Made by a program: the position numbers and the translations under genes. A DNA stretch of 64,000 nucleotides. Origin: Pseudidiomarina tainanensis (GTDB lineage: Bacteria; Pseudomonadota; Gammaproteobacteria; Enterobacterales; Alteromonadaceae). The notes below the pieces were generated by a model that worked only from the letters and a program-made list of their open reading frames with translations, made no database searches and was not told the DNA's origin. Where the stretch lies: NCBI RefSeq assembly GCF_004214835.1, contig NZ_PIQJ01000001.1, positions 1,302,001-1,366,000 of the forward strand. The letters are read 5' to 3'. This document shows positions 9,701 to 19,099 of the stretch, one piece after another; positions within the stretch are counted from its first letter, which is position 1, and each line of letters starts with the position of its first letter.

Positions 9701-10470
9701 ACCTCGGTATTCGTTAACTTCAACTCACCAATCGCTTCAGCAAAGTCACGAATTTCACGCTCACCACTGGCAAAAACTAACACATCACCAGGTGCTTCGC
9801 ACTGTAGCTCATGCAGGGCATCACAAACGCCTTGCACCACGTCCAGATCATCATCATTGGTATCTGCGTCTTGCAACGGTCGATAGCGTGTTTCAACGGG
9901 ATAGGTCCGCCCGCTAACAGTAATAATCGGCGCGGCATTAAAGTGCTTGGAAAAACGTTCCGTTTCAATCGTTGCAGAGGTGATGATGAGCTTCAGCTCT
10001 GGACGCTTTGGCAACAATGTAGCCAATACACCCAATAAGAAATCGATATTTAGACTGCGCTCATGCGCTTCATCAATAATAATTGCGTCGTATTTGGACA
10101 ACAGTCGGTCCGTTTGTAGTTCAGCCAGCAACATACCATCGGTGACTAACTTAATCCGGGTGCCCGGGGCAGTTTCATCTTGAAATCGAACTTTAAAACC
10201 AACGATTGAGCCAAGTTCGCTTTGCAGTTCCTGTGCGATACGGCTAGCTACGCTTCGAGCCGCCAATCGACGCGGCTGCGTATGTCCGATCATGCGCCCT
10301 TGCTCAGCATCACCGTAGCCCATTTCGAGCAACATTTTGGGTAACTGAGTCGTTTTACCTGAACCTGTCTCGCCGGCAACAATAACAACTTGATGTTTTT
10401 TGATGGCCGCCTGAATAGACGATTTTTCTTGTACGACAGGTAAGTCAGCGGGAAATTGAATAGCGCGCAC
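6730..10470 (-). CDS. hrpA: ATP-dependent RNA helicase HrpA
   Basis: DEAH-box helicase of 1246 residues. Walker A GETGSGKT is at 33-40, DEAH at 133-136, then SAT and QRAGRCGR motifs, HA2 and OB-like domains, and the long C-terminal domain typical of HrpA. E. coli HrpA (about 1300 aa) has a longer N-terminal extension that is missing here; the protein starts almost at the helicase core with GTG at 10470. HrpA is implicated in mRNA processing and rescue of stalled ribosomes. The gene is convergent with grxA and lies behind the terminator of the upstream CBS gene, so it needs its own promoter. Confidence 0.95.
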   Translation of the reverse strand: MRAIQFPADLPVVQEKSSIQAAIKKHQVVIVAGETGSGKTTQLPKMLLEMGYGDAEQGRMIGHTQPRRLAARSVASRIAQELQSELGSIVGFKVRFQDETAPGTRIKLVTDGMLLAELQTDRLLSKYDAIIIDEAHERSLNIDFLLGVLATLLPKRPELKLIITSATIETERFSKHFNAAPIITVSGRTYPVETRYRPLQDADTNDDDLDVVQGVCDALHELQCEAPGDVLVFASGEREIRDFAEAIGELKLTNTEVLPLFARLSAAEQNRIFQPHSMRRVVIATNVAETSLTVPGIRYVIDPGTARISRYSYRTKVQRLPIEKISQASANQRAGRCGRVAPGICIRLYSEEDFLARPQYTDPEILRTNLAAVILQMTSAKLGDIRKFPFIERPDERYINDGVNLLQELHAIAPSGRRNRRQRGNGYQGPRLTPIGRQLAQLPLDPRLARMVLAANEYGCMQEVMVIVAALSIQDPRERPQQAAQKADELHQRFHDKDSDFMGFLKLWSYLSELQHELSKTQFRKRLKQEFLHFLRVREWQDVYTQVRQTVRGLGFRINQEPASYEAVHRALLTGMLSQLGQKQEGHEYLGARNRKFYIFPGSSLFKKSPKWVMAAELVETSRLFARMNARIEPEWIEPAATHLVKRNYFEPHFSKKQGSVIADEQVTLFGLIIVPRRKVQYGPIDASAAREIFIREALVQGELKRELPFIAHNRALIDDVRKLEEKSRRRDILIDDEALFEAYDRELPAGIYNEQLLSGWWHKAVKQQPQLLRFERDDLMAQDASHVTELDYPEAWQQGNLRLKLRYVFDPKAEDDGVTVEIPLALLNQVTNHGFDWLIPAFRHDVVVAWIKSLPKTLRRNFVPAPNYAQAFLADCTGEVISNTSLLDALAAKLRRMTGVTIPSDAWDASQLSPHLRMNYAVVNERGETLRMARDLEVLQQAMQGQVQHALKRAVQKSETEQPMRATEWVFGALPDTLEQQQQGYAIKAYPALVPDGEGVRQELFDTPIQAQYAHRRGLRQLLLVQLPSPVRYLQQSLSNKAKLAMYYNPWGKVDDLIHDCIIAALDELIDGNTARDAASFSQLFEQARGEINERVTAIANMVEPCLILSQTIRKRLKGKVSLDQIQAHGDIKDQLDHLVYRGFVSDVGAARLADILRYLQAIERRLEKLPVDPNKDRLHTLTITSLQQDYQALLAKYQHSQEIPKAVKDIRWMIEELRVSLFAQTLGTRFPISEKRVRQALTSV

Positions 10471-10486
10471 GTCAATCCTAATTGAT

Positions 10487-10520
10487 TTTAAAAAGCTGAC
10501 GCTAGTTTACCAGCGTCAGC
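10487..10520 (-). terminator. Intrinsic terminator of the CBS-domain gene
   Basis: Stem GCTGACGCT/AGCGTCAGC (10495-10503 with 10512-10520) followed on the reverse strand by TTTTTAAA. It sits 9 bp after the CBS gene stop and 17 bp before the hrpA start. Confidence 0.85.
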
Positions 10521-10528
10521 CTTTGATG

Positions 10529-10948
10529 TTAACGGCGAGAGTATCCTTCACGTAAATGTAAATCGATTGCTCGTAACACATCACTTCGTGAAATAACCCC
10601 AATGAGTTGACGCTCAGCATCAATCACTGGATACAACTTAGGTTTATTGGCGGTCATTTGCTGCGCTAAGTCAGTGACTGAGGTATCGGCATCGACCGTC
10701 ACCACCTCACCCCGATACATACAGTCGCTGACGGTAGCGCTTTGTTCGTTATGGTAGGTATCACGTAACATCGTCGCCAGACAGTCTTGCTCAGATAAGA
10801 AACCAACCAGCTTATGCTGCGCATCAACCACCGGCCCGCCGCGCTGGTTGCTTTGAATTAGTACTGAAACTGCTGCTTCAATCGACATCGACGGTGAGAA
10901 ACTCACCGGATGTCGATTCATATAATCAACCACTTTTAATGAATGCAT
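10529..10948 (-). CDS. Two-CBS-domain protein
   Basis: 139-residue cytoplasmic protein built of two CBS motifs only (YMNRHPVSFSPSMSIEAAV, then MYRGEVVTVDADTSVTDLA), ending each repeat with the VVDAQHKLVGFLSEQD / VIDAERQLIGVISRSD pattern. Stand-alone CBS pairs usually bind adenine nucleotides; no partner or enzyme domain is present and the target is unknown. Monocistronic, with its own terminator. Confidence 0.85.
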   Translation of the reverse strand: MHSLKVVDYMNRHPVSFSPSMSIEAAVSVLIQSNQRGGPVVDAQHKLVGFLSEQDCLATMLRDTYHNEQSATVSDCMYRGEVVTVDADTSVTDLAQQMTANKPKLYPVIDAERQLIGVISRSDVLRAIDLHLREGYSRR

Positions 10949-10995
10949 GGCGCACCTCGTTTGTCGAACTTCAAGTTACCATGCATTCAGTATAG

Positions 10996-12030
10996 TCAAT
11001 CGTTGTAGATGGCAACCTCAACTGGACTATTACCGATTCGTTTCGCGCGATACATCCCCTCGGTATTAAATGGCATATGCACATTGCCGTCTTTATCGAC
11101 AATAATCACACCACCGGTACCGCCTTGCGGAAGCAACACATCATGGATCACCGTGTCACCTGCAGTCACCACATCAACTTGCTGATACTTCATTCGCGAA
11201 CAAATATCTGCAGCAACGTGGTAACGAATAAAGTATTCGCCGTGGCCAGTTGCAGAAACCGCACAACTGTCGTTATCAGCCCAAGTTCCGGCACCAATAA
11301 TTGGTGAGTCACCCACTCGGCCATAGCGTTTACCGGTCATACCACCGGTTGATGTTGCCGCGGCAAGGTTGCCATGTTTATCTCGAGCAACAGCGCCAAC
11401 CGTACCGTACTTAAAGTTATCATCCATGGTCACCCAAGCTTGCTTATCTTGCGGGTTACCAACTTGCTCTTTCATGCGTTGCAACGCTTTATAGCGCGCT
11501 TCAGTATTAAAATAGCTATTATCAACCTGTTCTAAGCCCTGCTCGCGAGAAAATTGCTCAGCACCCTCACCGCTTAACATGACATGCACAGATTCTTCCA
11601 TAACCTTACGAGCCAGAGCGATTGGGCTCTTTACTGTTTTAACACTAGCAACTGCGCCCGCTTCGCGCGTTTTACCATCCATAATGGAGGCATCGAGCTC
11701 GTGTTCACCGTCCCAGTTATAAACCGCACCGCGACCCGCATTAAATAGCGGTGAAGCTTCCATAATCTGGACGGCCGCGATCACTGCGTCCATACTCGTA
11801 CCGCCTTGTGCTAAAACGGCATGACCGGCATTAATCGCTTCAGTTAATTTCTCTTTATAGGCACGTTCGCGTTCTGGCGTCATGCTTTCGCGTGTGATGG
11901 TGCCGGCACCGCCATGAATGGCGATGGCGAAGGTTTCGTCAGCCGCTTTATGACCATGGTTATCTGCTAACGCGGTATTGGCTGCAACGCCAAATAAACC
12001 CATAGCAGCAATAAGAGCGATACGTTTCAT
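10996..12030 (-). CDS. Exported isoaspartyl peptidase / type 2 asparaginase
   Basis: N-terminal nucleophile hydrolase of 344 residues. The ATG at 12030 is chosen because a GAGG ribosome site precedes it and the protein then begins with a clear signal peptide (MKRIALIAAMGLFGVAANTALA); an upstream in-frame start would bury this peptide. HGGAGT (39-44) opens the mature enzyme and the predicted autoprocessing nucleophile is Thr210 in YGTVGAVA. It should hydrolyse isoaspartyl dipeptides or asparagine in the periplasm. The E. coli homologue IaaA lacks an obvious exported form, so location is the distinguishing point. Confidence 0.9.
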   Translation of the reverse strand: MKRIALIAAMGLFGVAANTALADNHGHKAADETFAIAIHGGAGTITRESMTPERERAYKEKLTEAINAGHAVLAQGGTSMDAVIAAVQIMEASPLFNAGRGAVYNWDGEHELDASIMDGKTREAGAVASVKTVKSPIALARKVMEESVHVMLSGEGAEQFSREQGLEQVDNSYFNTEARYKALQRMKEQVGNPQDKQAWVTMDDNFKYGTVGAVARDKHGNLAAATSTGGMTGKRYGRVGDSPIIGAGTWADNDSCAVSATGHGEYFIRYHVAADICSRMKYQQVDVVTAGDTVIHDVLLPQGGTGGVIIVDKDGNVHMPFNTEGMYRAKRIGNSPVEVAIYND

Positions 12031-12061
12031 AAGAACCTCGTTGATCGTTATTCGATTATCG

Positions 12062-12180
12062 TTATTGGTTATTAGTTTACCGATACTAGCAGAGTTGGGA
12101 AACTTGGAATACAGTTGTTCTGACGCTTGTGCTTCTCGTTTTACCGCTTTTATCTCTTCCGAATAACGAATAACCAATAA
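12062..12180. repeat. AT-rich inverted repeat in the iaaA/sbcB divergent region
   Basis: TTATTGGTTATT (12062-12073) recurs inverted and perfect as AATAACCAATAA (12169-12180), with more imperfect GTTATTC copies around both arms. It lies in the 226-bp spacer between the divergent asparaginase and sbcB genes. Function unknown. Confidence 0.5.
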
Positions 12181-12256
12181 TGAATAACGCCTTTGCTCTG
12201 CTCGTTTATTCAGTTAATCTGAGCGCAAGTATTTAAAAAAACATGATGGATCAGCG

Positions 12257-13690
12257 ATGACTCAGCCGACATTCTATTGGCATGACTATGAAACTTGGGG
12301 AGCAAACCCACAAACCGACCGACCCGCGCAGTTTGCTGGCCTACGCACAACGTTAGATTTTGAACCGGTTGGTCGACCAATGACGATTTATTGTCAGCCA
12401 ACGCCAGATTTTTTGCCGCATCCGCAAGCAGTTATGATTACCGGTATTACACCGCAACATGCCTTGGCGCAAGGCATGAATGAAGCCGCATTTGCAGAAA
12501 AAATCGCGGCACAAATGAGTGAGCCGGATACGACGATTATTGGCTACAACAATATCGCTTTTGATGATGAAGTTACACGACATCTGTTCTATCGCAACTT
12601 TATCGATCCCTATGCCCACACCTGGCAGGATAACAATTCACGGTGGGATCTGATTGATCTCATGCGTGCCTGCTATGCGTTGCGCCCTGAAGGTATCGAG
12701 TGGCCCTATCACGATGATGGGCGCGTGAGCATGAAACTTGAAGATTTGACCCGAGTTAATAACATCGAACATGGCCAAGCGCACGATGCAATGGCGGATG
12801 TCTATGCCACCATTGCAATGGCACAAAAAGTAAAACATGCACAACCACGCCTGTTCGATTACGCCTATAGCATGCGTCGTAAGCAAGCCGTAAAAGACTT
12901 GGTGCAATTAACCACGTTTACAGCGCTAGCCCATGTCAGCGGATTTTATGGCGCTCATCATGGCTATTTAAGTGTGATTATGCCGTTGGCTTACCATCCT
13001 GATCAGCCTAATTCAGTGATCTATTGGGATTTGCGCTGCGACCCACAGCAACTGCTCCAGATGAGCGAAGCTGACATGATTGAGCGTCGTTTTACCCGTC
13101 GCGCCGTACTTCAAGAGCAAAATTTAAGTCCTTTTGGTGGCGGCCAGTTTGCGCTCAATAAGTGCCCGTTTATAGCGCCACTTAAAGTTATTGATCAAAC
13201 AGCACAGACGCGTTGGCAAATTGATTTAAACGAATTTGAGCAACGCCGACAGTTCTTAATTGGTAACTCAGAATTGCGTGAAAAGATCGTTGCTGCATGC
13301 TGTTTTACACGCGAATTTGAAACGACTTCCGATCCAGATCTCATGCTCTACAGCGGCGCGTTTTTTAGTGACCAAGATCGTTCCAACATGGCTATTATTC
13401 GCGCCGCTGATCCTGACCAACTTGCAGGGCTTGAACTGAATTTTGCCGACAGTCGATTACCTGAAATGTTATTTCGTTATCGCGCTCGTAACTTTCCGAG
13501 AACGTTGAACGACGCTGAACTACAACGTTGGCGTTCATTCTGCCAACAACAGTTAATGACGCCACCTGGGCGTGCACTTAGTGCCGAGCAATTTATGCAT
13601 GAACTAGAGCAAGCATCGGTTCAATATGCCGATTCGGCAAAACATATGCGCTTACTACACGATTTATATCGCTATGTTCAAAGCCTCTAA
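12257..13690 (+). CDS. sbcB: Exodeoxyribonuclease I
   Basis: 477-residue 3'-5' single-strand DNA exonuclease of the DnaQ (DEDDh) superfamily, the same length as E. coli ExoI (475 aa). ExoI motif HDYETWG places the first metal ligands at Asp10 and Glu12; ExoII is in NIAFDDEVTRH, and ExoIII in the GQAHDAMADVYAT region with His and Asp. The SH3-like and C-terminal helical regions follow. Acts in recombination and mismatch repair. Only a weak ribosome site is visible before the ATG. Confidence 0.96.
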   Translation: MTQPTFYWHDYETWGANPQTDRPAQFAGLRTTLDFEPVGRPMTIYCQPTPDFLPHPQAVMITGITPQHALAQGMNEAAFAEKIAAQMSEPDTTIIGYNNIAFDDEVTRHLFYRNFIDPYAHTWQDNNSRWDLIDLMRACYALRPEGIEWPYHDDGRVSMKLEDLTRVNNIEHGQAHDAMADVYATIAMAQKVKHAQPRLFDYAYSMRRKQAVKDLVQLTTFTALAHVSGFYGAHHGYLSVIMPLAYHPDQPNSVIYWDLRCDPQQLLQMSEADMIERRFTRRAVLQEQNLSPFGGGQFALNKCPFIAPLKVIDQTAQTRWQIDLNEFEQRRQFLIGNSELREKIVAACCFTREFETTSDPDLMLYSGAFFSDQDRSNMAIIRAADPDQLAGLELNFADSRLPEMLFRYRARNFPRTLNDAELQRWRSFCQQQLMTPPGRALSAEQFMHELEQASVQYADSAKHMRLLHDLYRYVQSL

Positions 13691-13716
13691 CGTCAACTTA
13701 TTGAAGAGATAACCCA

Positions 13717-15354
13717 ATGAACAAGCCGGCATTGCATTTTGATTATATTATTGTCGGAGGCGGCACTGCTGGGTGTGTATTGGCAGAACGGCTAACAGCC
13801 AGTGGCAAGTACCGTGTTGCGCTATTTGAAGCTGGTGGCGAGGGTAAATCACCGTTTAGCGATATGCCCGGTGGCGTGATTCGATTTATGCATAGCAAAG
13901 CCTTTAACTGGTTGTATCGCAGTTCAGATAAAGCGCCCTTGCGCAACGGCAAAGGTCTCTACACACCACGTGGCAAAGGGCTCGGCGGCAGCAGTCTAAT
14001 TAATGCGATGATTTATACCCGCGGTATAGCCAGCGATTACGAGCATTGGTCAGCCGTGAGTTCACCTGATTGGGCTTGGGACAAAATACTTCAACGGTTC
14101 CGTAAACTTGAATGTAATCAACGTGGTGAAGATACCTTTCATGGCGCTCATGGTCCATTGAAAGTGAGTGATGTTCCGGTGTATTTCAGTGCGGCGAAAC
14201 AATTTGTTGAAGCTGGCGTGGCCGCCGGTATCCCCTTTAATCCAGATTTTAACGGTGAACAATTGTTCGGTGTTGGTCCGTATCAATTTACGATATTCGA
14301 AAACGCACGTTTCAGTGCACGTAAAGCGTTCTTGGAACCCGCGCGCACACGATCTAATTTGACCATTTTTACCCACAGCTTAGTTGAACGGATTACCGTA
14401 GAGGGCACTGCTGATAGCAAGCGTGCGAATGGTATTCAGTTTAAACAGCGTGGTAAGACTTACGTGGCTTCTGCCCATCGAGAAGTCATCATCGCCGGCG
14501 GTGCCATTAACTCGCCGCAATTGTTACTGCTTTCAGGTATCGGTCCGAAAACCGAATTAGAACAACACGGCATTCCAATTATTGTCGACAGCCCAGAGGT
14601 CGGTAAAAATCTACAAGATCATGTCGATGTGATGATTCATTACCGTAATAAGCGCAAAGACGGTATTAGCATTACACCGCGCGGGTTACTCAAGATGGCT
14701 GCCGCGTGGTGGCAGTATCAGCGGCATAAAACCGGTCCACTTGCCGTTTCACCGGCAGAAGTGGGTGGCTTTATAAAAAGTCAGCCGCAACTTGATGTTC
14801 CTGACCTGCAACTGCATTTTGTCTCAACGCGATTCAACGACAGTGGTTGGGATTTGTGGCCCGCTTTCACGCACGGTTACGCCTGTCACGTTTGCGTATT
14901 GCGCCCCAAAGCGCGTGGTGAACTGCGTCTAGCTAGCTCTGACCCTACACAAGCGCCAACGTTTAGTTATAATTTTCTAGATAACGAAGAAGATAAAAAT
15001 GCCCTGCTGTCAGGCGTAAAGCAGGTACGCCATGTCATGAACCAAGCTCCTTTGGCTGCGCATAACGGTGGCGAAGTTTGGCCAGGCGAAGTTACTTCGG
15101 ATGATGAATTACTTAAACGAATTACGGCTAACATAGGCTTGATTTATCACCCAACCAGTACCTGCCGAATGGGCAATGACAACCATGCTGTGGTTGATCC
15201 GAAACTACGTGTGAATGGTGTGAGAAGCTTACGTGTGATTGATGCGTCAATTATGCCAACAGTGGTCAGCGGCAATACCAATGCACCAACCATGGTGATT
15301 GCAGATATCGGCGCCGACTTTATATTGGCCGACGCCGAATCTGATAACCGTTAA
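13717..15354 (+). CDS. GMC-family FAD oxidoreductase (choline/alcohol dehydrogenase-like)
   Basis: 545 residues. The N-terminal dinucleotide fold is IIVGGGTAGC (11-20); GMC signature 1 is GKGLGGSSLINAM and signature 2 GAINSPQLLLLSGIGP; near the end TCRMG and SGNTNAPTMVIAD form the C-terminal FAD/substrate part with the catalytic His region. Family members oxidise choline or primary alcohols to aldehydes. No betaine aldehyde dehydrogenase or alkane gene lies next to it, so the substrate cannot be named. An AGAG ribosome site precedes the ATG; it starts 26 bp after sbcB. Confidence 0.9.
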   Translation: MNKPALHFDYIIVGGGTAGCVLAERLTASGKYRVALFEAGGEGKSPFSDMPGGVIRFMHSKAFNWLYRSSDKAPLRNGKGLYTPRGKGLGGSSLINAMIYTRGIASDYEHWSAVSSPDWAWDKILQRFRKLECNQRGEDTFHGAHGPLKVSDVPVYFSAAKQFVEAGVAAGIPFNPDFNGEQLFGVGPYQFTIFENARFSARKAFLEPARTRSNLTIFTHSLVERITVEGTADSKRANGIQFKQRGKTYVASAHREVIIAGGAINSPQLLLLSGIGPKTELEQHGIPIIVDSPEVGKNLQDHVDVMIHYRNKRKDGISITPRGLLKMAAAWWQYQRHKTGPLAVSPAEVGGFIKSQPQLDVPDLQLHFVSTRFNDSGWDLWPAFTHGYACHVCVLRPKARGELRLASSDPTQAPTFSYNFLDNEEDKNALLSGVKQVRHVMNQAPLAAHNGGEVWPGEVTSDDELLKRITANIGLIYHPTSTCRMGNDNHAVVDPKLRVNGVRSLRVIDASIMPTVVSGNTNAPTMVIADIGADFILADAESDNR

Positions 15355-15359
15355 ATTAA

Positions 15360-17693
15360 CTAGTGAACTTGCTTGCCAAAGCGCGCGAAGAAGCGCGCTA
15401 AGGCTGGTATGAGAATTAACGCACCTAACATGTTCCAGAGGAACATAAAGGTCAGCAAAATTCCCATATCCGCTTGGAACTTAATCGGCGAGAAAATCCA
15501 AGTTGCCACGCCAATCGCTAACGTTAAGCCCGTGAATCCAACTGCTTTACCTGTGCTATCAAGGGCATATTTATAACTATCATTGAGATGCATACCCTGC
15601 GCCAAGCCTTCTCGGATTTTGGTATAGATATAAATACCGTAATCGACACCAATACCGACACCCAGAGCAATCACGGGCAAGGTCGCAACTTTCACTCCAA
15701 TACCGAGCACAGCCATGAGGCCTTGACTCATAATGGTGGTCAGCATCAATGGCAATACAATACACGTTACGGTGCGAATACTACGGAACGTAATCAAGCA
15801 CAGCACAATAACAACACCGTAAACCCATAACAGCATTTTGGTTTGAGCTGATTCAATGACTGAATTTGTTGCCGCTTCGATACCTGAGTTACCGGCAGCC
15901 ATCAACAATTCTAAACCTTCTTGTTGGTATTGCTGATTGAACGAATTCACCGATGCAACAACCGTTTGTAGGGTTTCTGCTTTATGATCATTCAAATAAA
16001 TAATAATTGGTGCCATTGAACAATCAGGGTTGATTAATCCAGGCGGCGTTCGGCCCGTATTTGCATTCAACACATATTGATTACGGTTTAGGCTGAACCA
16101 TTTCAAGTTCCCTTCATTGAGACCGAATGACCCCATTTTCGCCACGTATACAACTGATTTTACGTCTTGTACGCCTGGCGTATTCTCCATATGCCAGCTA
16201 AAGCGGTCCATCAACTCAAGATTGTCGTACGCAATACATTGGCTTGGCGCTGTTTCCGCCATCACCACAAAAATATCCGTACTCGAGCTGTAATTATCAA
16301 CAATAAATTGGTTATCAAGGTTGTAACGGCTATCTGGGCGTAATTCTGGCGCACCGGCGTCTAAGTCACCAATCTTCATTTGCTGGCTATACACAAGACC
16401 CCAAAAGAGGCCAATGAGCGCAACAACTAAAGCGCTATAAGCCCATTTCGGCTGCGAAAAGCGCCCAAAGAAAGCAAGCACTGGATGCTGTTCCTCGCGG
16501 GTTGAACGAACATATTCAACCCCCTTCGGTGACACGCCCGTATACGACATGATAATCGGCAATAGGCCGAGGTTAGTCAGTACCACAACCGCCACACCAA
16601 TACTTGCAGCAATAGCAAGCTCTTGAATCACTTCGATATCGATAACCATTAACGTGGTAAAACCAATCGCATCTGAAACTAGCGCCGTTAAACCTGCAAT
16701 GTAGAGCGAACGGAAAGCTAATCGGCTGGCTATAAACTTGTCATGTCCGTCAACGCGATTATTACTAATCGCGTTAATAATCTGCACGCCATGACTTACC
16801 CCGATTGCGAAAACCAAAAACGGTACCAGCATCGAGTAAGGATTAATGCCAGAGCCAATCAATTCAATGATACCCAATTGCCAAACCACAGCGATAATCG
16901 AGCACGATAGCACTGCAAACGCGCTGCGCCAGCAGCGGCTATACCAGAACAGCATGAGCAAGGTGATGACAATCGCAATCACAAAGAACAAACCGACTTG
17001 GTAAGCGCCTTCAATCAAATCGCCTATAACTTTGGCAAAACCAGTAATATGAATTTTTACTGTGTCGTTTTGATATTTATCCCGAATGCGTTCTTCAAGT
17101 TGCTGTGAAAACTGCTGATAATCAAGCGCTTCGCCGGTATCTGGGTTCACCTCATTCAACGGTACGAGAATCAACGCTGATTTAAAGTTATTCGCAACTA
17201 AGTTACCCACTTCTCCAGAACGCAACACATTCGTACGGAGCTGATCTAACGCACGCTCTGACGCATCCCAATTATCTGGAATAACCGGGCCACCGACGAA
17301 ACCTTCTTCGGTTACTTCACTCCAACGAACGTTCGGCGTCCAGATACTTTTTAAGCCGCTGCGGTTGACGCCCGGAATAAAAAACACTTCATCGGTAATC
17401 TCTTGCAGTGTTTTTTGAAATTCAGGCGTAAAAATATCGCCGTCAGTTGTTTCAACGGCAATACGCACCACGTTACCTAAACTGGCAAGATCTTCTTGGT
17501 GCTTAAAGTAGTTTTGAATAAATTCGTGCTTCGTTGGAATCATTTTGGTGAAGCTAGCTTCAGGGCGAACCTGACTTGCATGCCATGCTAAAAACGCAGT
17601 TAACACTGCGAAAATCACAAACCACAATGGACGAAAGTTGAAGAGCGCACGCTCTAACCACACGCTTTTTGACTCAATAGACTGTTCAGACAT
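15360..17693 (-). CDS. RND/MMPL-family transporter
   Basis: 777-residue inner-membrane protein with about 12 membrane segments in the two-halves RND layout: one segment, a large periplasmic loop, a five-segment sterol-sensing-like block (FVIAIVITLLMLFWYSR onward), then the same again. The second half has ALGVGIGVDYGIYIYTK, the family's proton-relay region. It lies 18 bp after a YCF48-like gene and near a DUF1329 gene, a set that recurs in Pseudomonas and marine gammaproteobacteria; lipid or hydrophobic-compound export is likely but unproven. Not an AcrB-type drug pump (too short, no MFP gene). Confidence 0.88.
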   Translation of the reverse strand: MSEQSIESKSVWLERALFNFRPLWFVIFAVLTAFLAWHASQVRPEASFTKMIPTKHEFIQNYFKHQEDLASLGNVVRIAVETTDGDIFTPEFQKTLQEITDEVFFIPGVNRSGLKSIWTPNVRWSEVTEEGFVGGPVIPDNWDASERALDQLRTNVLRSGEVGNLVANNFKSALILVPLNEVNPDTGEALDYQQFSQQLEERIRDKYQNDTVKIHITGFAKVIGDLIEGAYQVGLFFVIAIVITLLMLFWYSRCWRSAFAVLSCSIIAVVWQLGIIELIGSGINPYSMLVPFLVFAIGVSHGVQIINAISNNRVDGHDKFIASRLAFRSLYIAGLTALVSDAIGFTTLMVIDIEVIQELAIAASIGVAVVVLTNLGLLPIIMSYTGVSPKGVEYVRSTREEQHPVLAFFGRFSQPKWAYSALVVALIGLFWGLVYSQQMKIGDLDAGAPELRPDSRYNLDNQFIVDNYSSSTDIFVVMAETAPSQCIAYDNLELMDRFSWHMENTPGVQDVKSVVYVAKMGSFGLNEGNLKWFSLNRNQYVLNANTGRTPPGLINPDCSMAPIIIYLNDHKAETLQTVVASVNSFNQQYQQEGLELLMAAGNSGIEAATNSVIESAQTKMLLWVYGVVIVLCLITFRSIRTVTCIVLPLMLTTIMSQGLMAVLGIGVKVATLPVIALGVGIGVDYGIYIYTKIREGLAQGMHLNDSYKYALDSTGKAVGFTGLTLAIGVATWIFSPIKFQADMGILLTFMFLWNMLGALILIPALARFFARFGKQVH

Positions 17694-17711
17694 GCTGCTA
17701 TTGTTCCTTTA

Positions 17712-18878
17712 TTATTCTTGGGTTTGTGCTGAAGATTCAGAGGCGAAATCACCGATTTCGAGAACGCCACGCTGCCCAACAACTGTCAATCGACCATCGT
17801 CGTGAGCAACAAGATCAGTTAACGCGGCGCCCGAACTATGGGTCATTTGCTTAATATTACCAGCAGCATCAACCCAACCGATCACACCTGCATTACCAAC
17901 TAAGTAAACACCGCCGTTAGGCGCATCGACAACCGAGTTAATGTTAACGTTGTCGGGTAATTTAATTTGGTCGAAACTATCACCTTGGTCGTTACTGACA
18001 AAAATATTGCCACGCAATCCAACAACCCATAACCGATTTTTACTATCTTTGTGGAGGCCAAAGAATGAACCATAATATGGTGAATCGAGTGACTCCCATG
18101 TATCACCTAAATCCGCACTGCGAAAAATTTGGCCAGCTTCACCAGTGACATAAACATATTGATCATCTGAACTCAGAGCATTTAAATGATAACCATCAGG
18201 GTTCTCGATACGATCATCAAGAATCTCCCAGCTGACTCCACCATCACGCGAGCGCACTAAAGTACCGTAAGCTCCGACAGCAAATATAACGTTCGGGTTA
18301 ACAGCGTGAACATCGAGAAACGGTTTCGTTGGGCCTTCAGCGTCTGCTGCCAGAGCCATTTCTAATAAAAACGAAGCATTATCTAACGCAAAGGCCAGTT
18401 CATCTTCAGCATCTGGATCGGTGCCATCAAGGCTATCGAGTTCCGCAGTTAAATCATCCACTATTTTTTGAAAGTGCTGCTGTTGCAGTGCAATAAACTC
18501 GAATCCGTCCAGTTGTACTTGCCAGCTTTGACCGCCATCGGTCGTTGCTGCAATAACTCCATGATGGCCGACAGCCCAACCGTGATCCACATCAGCAAAA
18601 TCAACTGCAGAAAACAATACACTAGTTGGCACTTCGGCCTGCTGCCATTCGCTCTGGCTAGGCTCACGGAACAGCACTACACCATAATCGCCAACAGCAA
18701 CGGTATATTTTTCCGTTTGAGTAATCTCGGTTAGCACCGTACGTGGCGCTTTGGCGGCCTTCATTGCCGGTGCATTAATCACTTCATAATCAGTAATTGT
18801 GTCCGCAAAAGCAGAATTGGGCGCGCCATATAAGGCTGCAATTACTGCTGCACCAGCATAAGCTGTCGCTTTTATCAT
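17712..18878 (-). CDS. Exported YCF48-like beta-propeller protein
   Basis: 388 residues. The ATG at 18878 follows a GAGGG ribosome site and begins a signal peptide ending near SAFA; the longer frame upstream is discarded. The mature part holds repeated beta-propeller blades of the YCF48/BNR type (HGWAVGHHGVIAATTDGG, GTLVRSRDGGVSWE, GQIFRSADLGDTWE, GNIFVSNDQGDSF). The name comes from photosystem II assembly factors, but in non-phototrophs these are periplasmic partners of MMPL transporters. It is co-transcribed with the transporter downstream. Confidence 0.85.
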   Translation of the reverse strand: MIKATAYAGAAVIAALYGAPNSAFADTITDYEVINAPAMKAAKAPRTVLTEITQTEKYTVAVGDYGVVLFREPSQSEWQQAEVPTSVLFSAVDFADVDHGWAVGHHGVIAATTDGGQSWQVQLDGFEFIALQQQHFQKIVDDLTAELDSLDGTDPDAEDELAFALDNASFLLEMALAADAEGPTKPFLDVHAVNPNVIFAVGAYGTLVRSRDGGVSWEILDDRIENPDGYHLNALSSDDQYVYVTGEAGQIFRSADLGDTWESLDSPYYGSFFGLHKDSKNRLWVVGLRGNIFVSNDQGDSFDQIKLPDNVNINSVVDAPNGGVYLVGNAGVIGWVDAAGNIKQMTHSSGAALTDLVAHDDGRLTVVGQRGVLEIGDFASESSAQTQE

Positions 18879-19099
18879 GGAACCCTCGTAAAAATTCTGA
18901 GTCTTATATCTTGTTAATAGTTGCAAATTTCCATTTCGCGATACATGCTATGGAAAAATAACTAGAGGTCAAACCAGCTGATACCTTACAACGAACGCTG
19001 TTTTAACGCTAGTATCAGTTGGCCATTTAAATTTGTTAAGTTTTGATGTAGCTTTATTGCGGTAAAGCAAGCATATCAAGAACAACAAGGAAAAGCACA

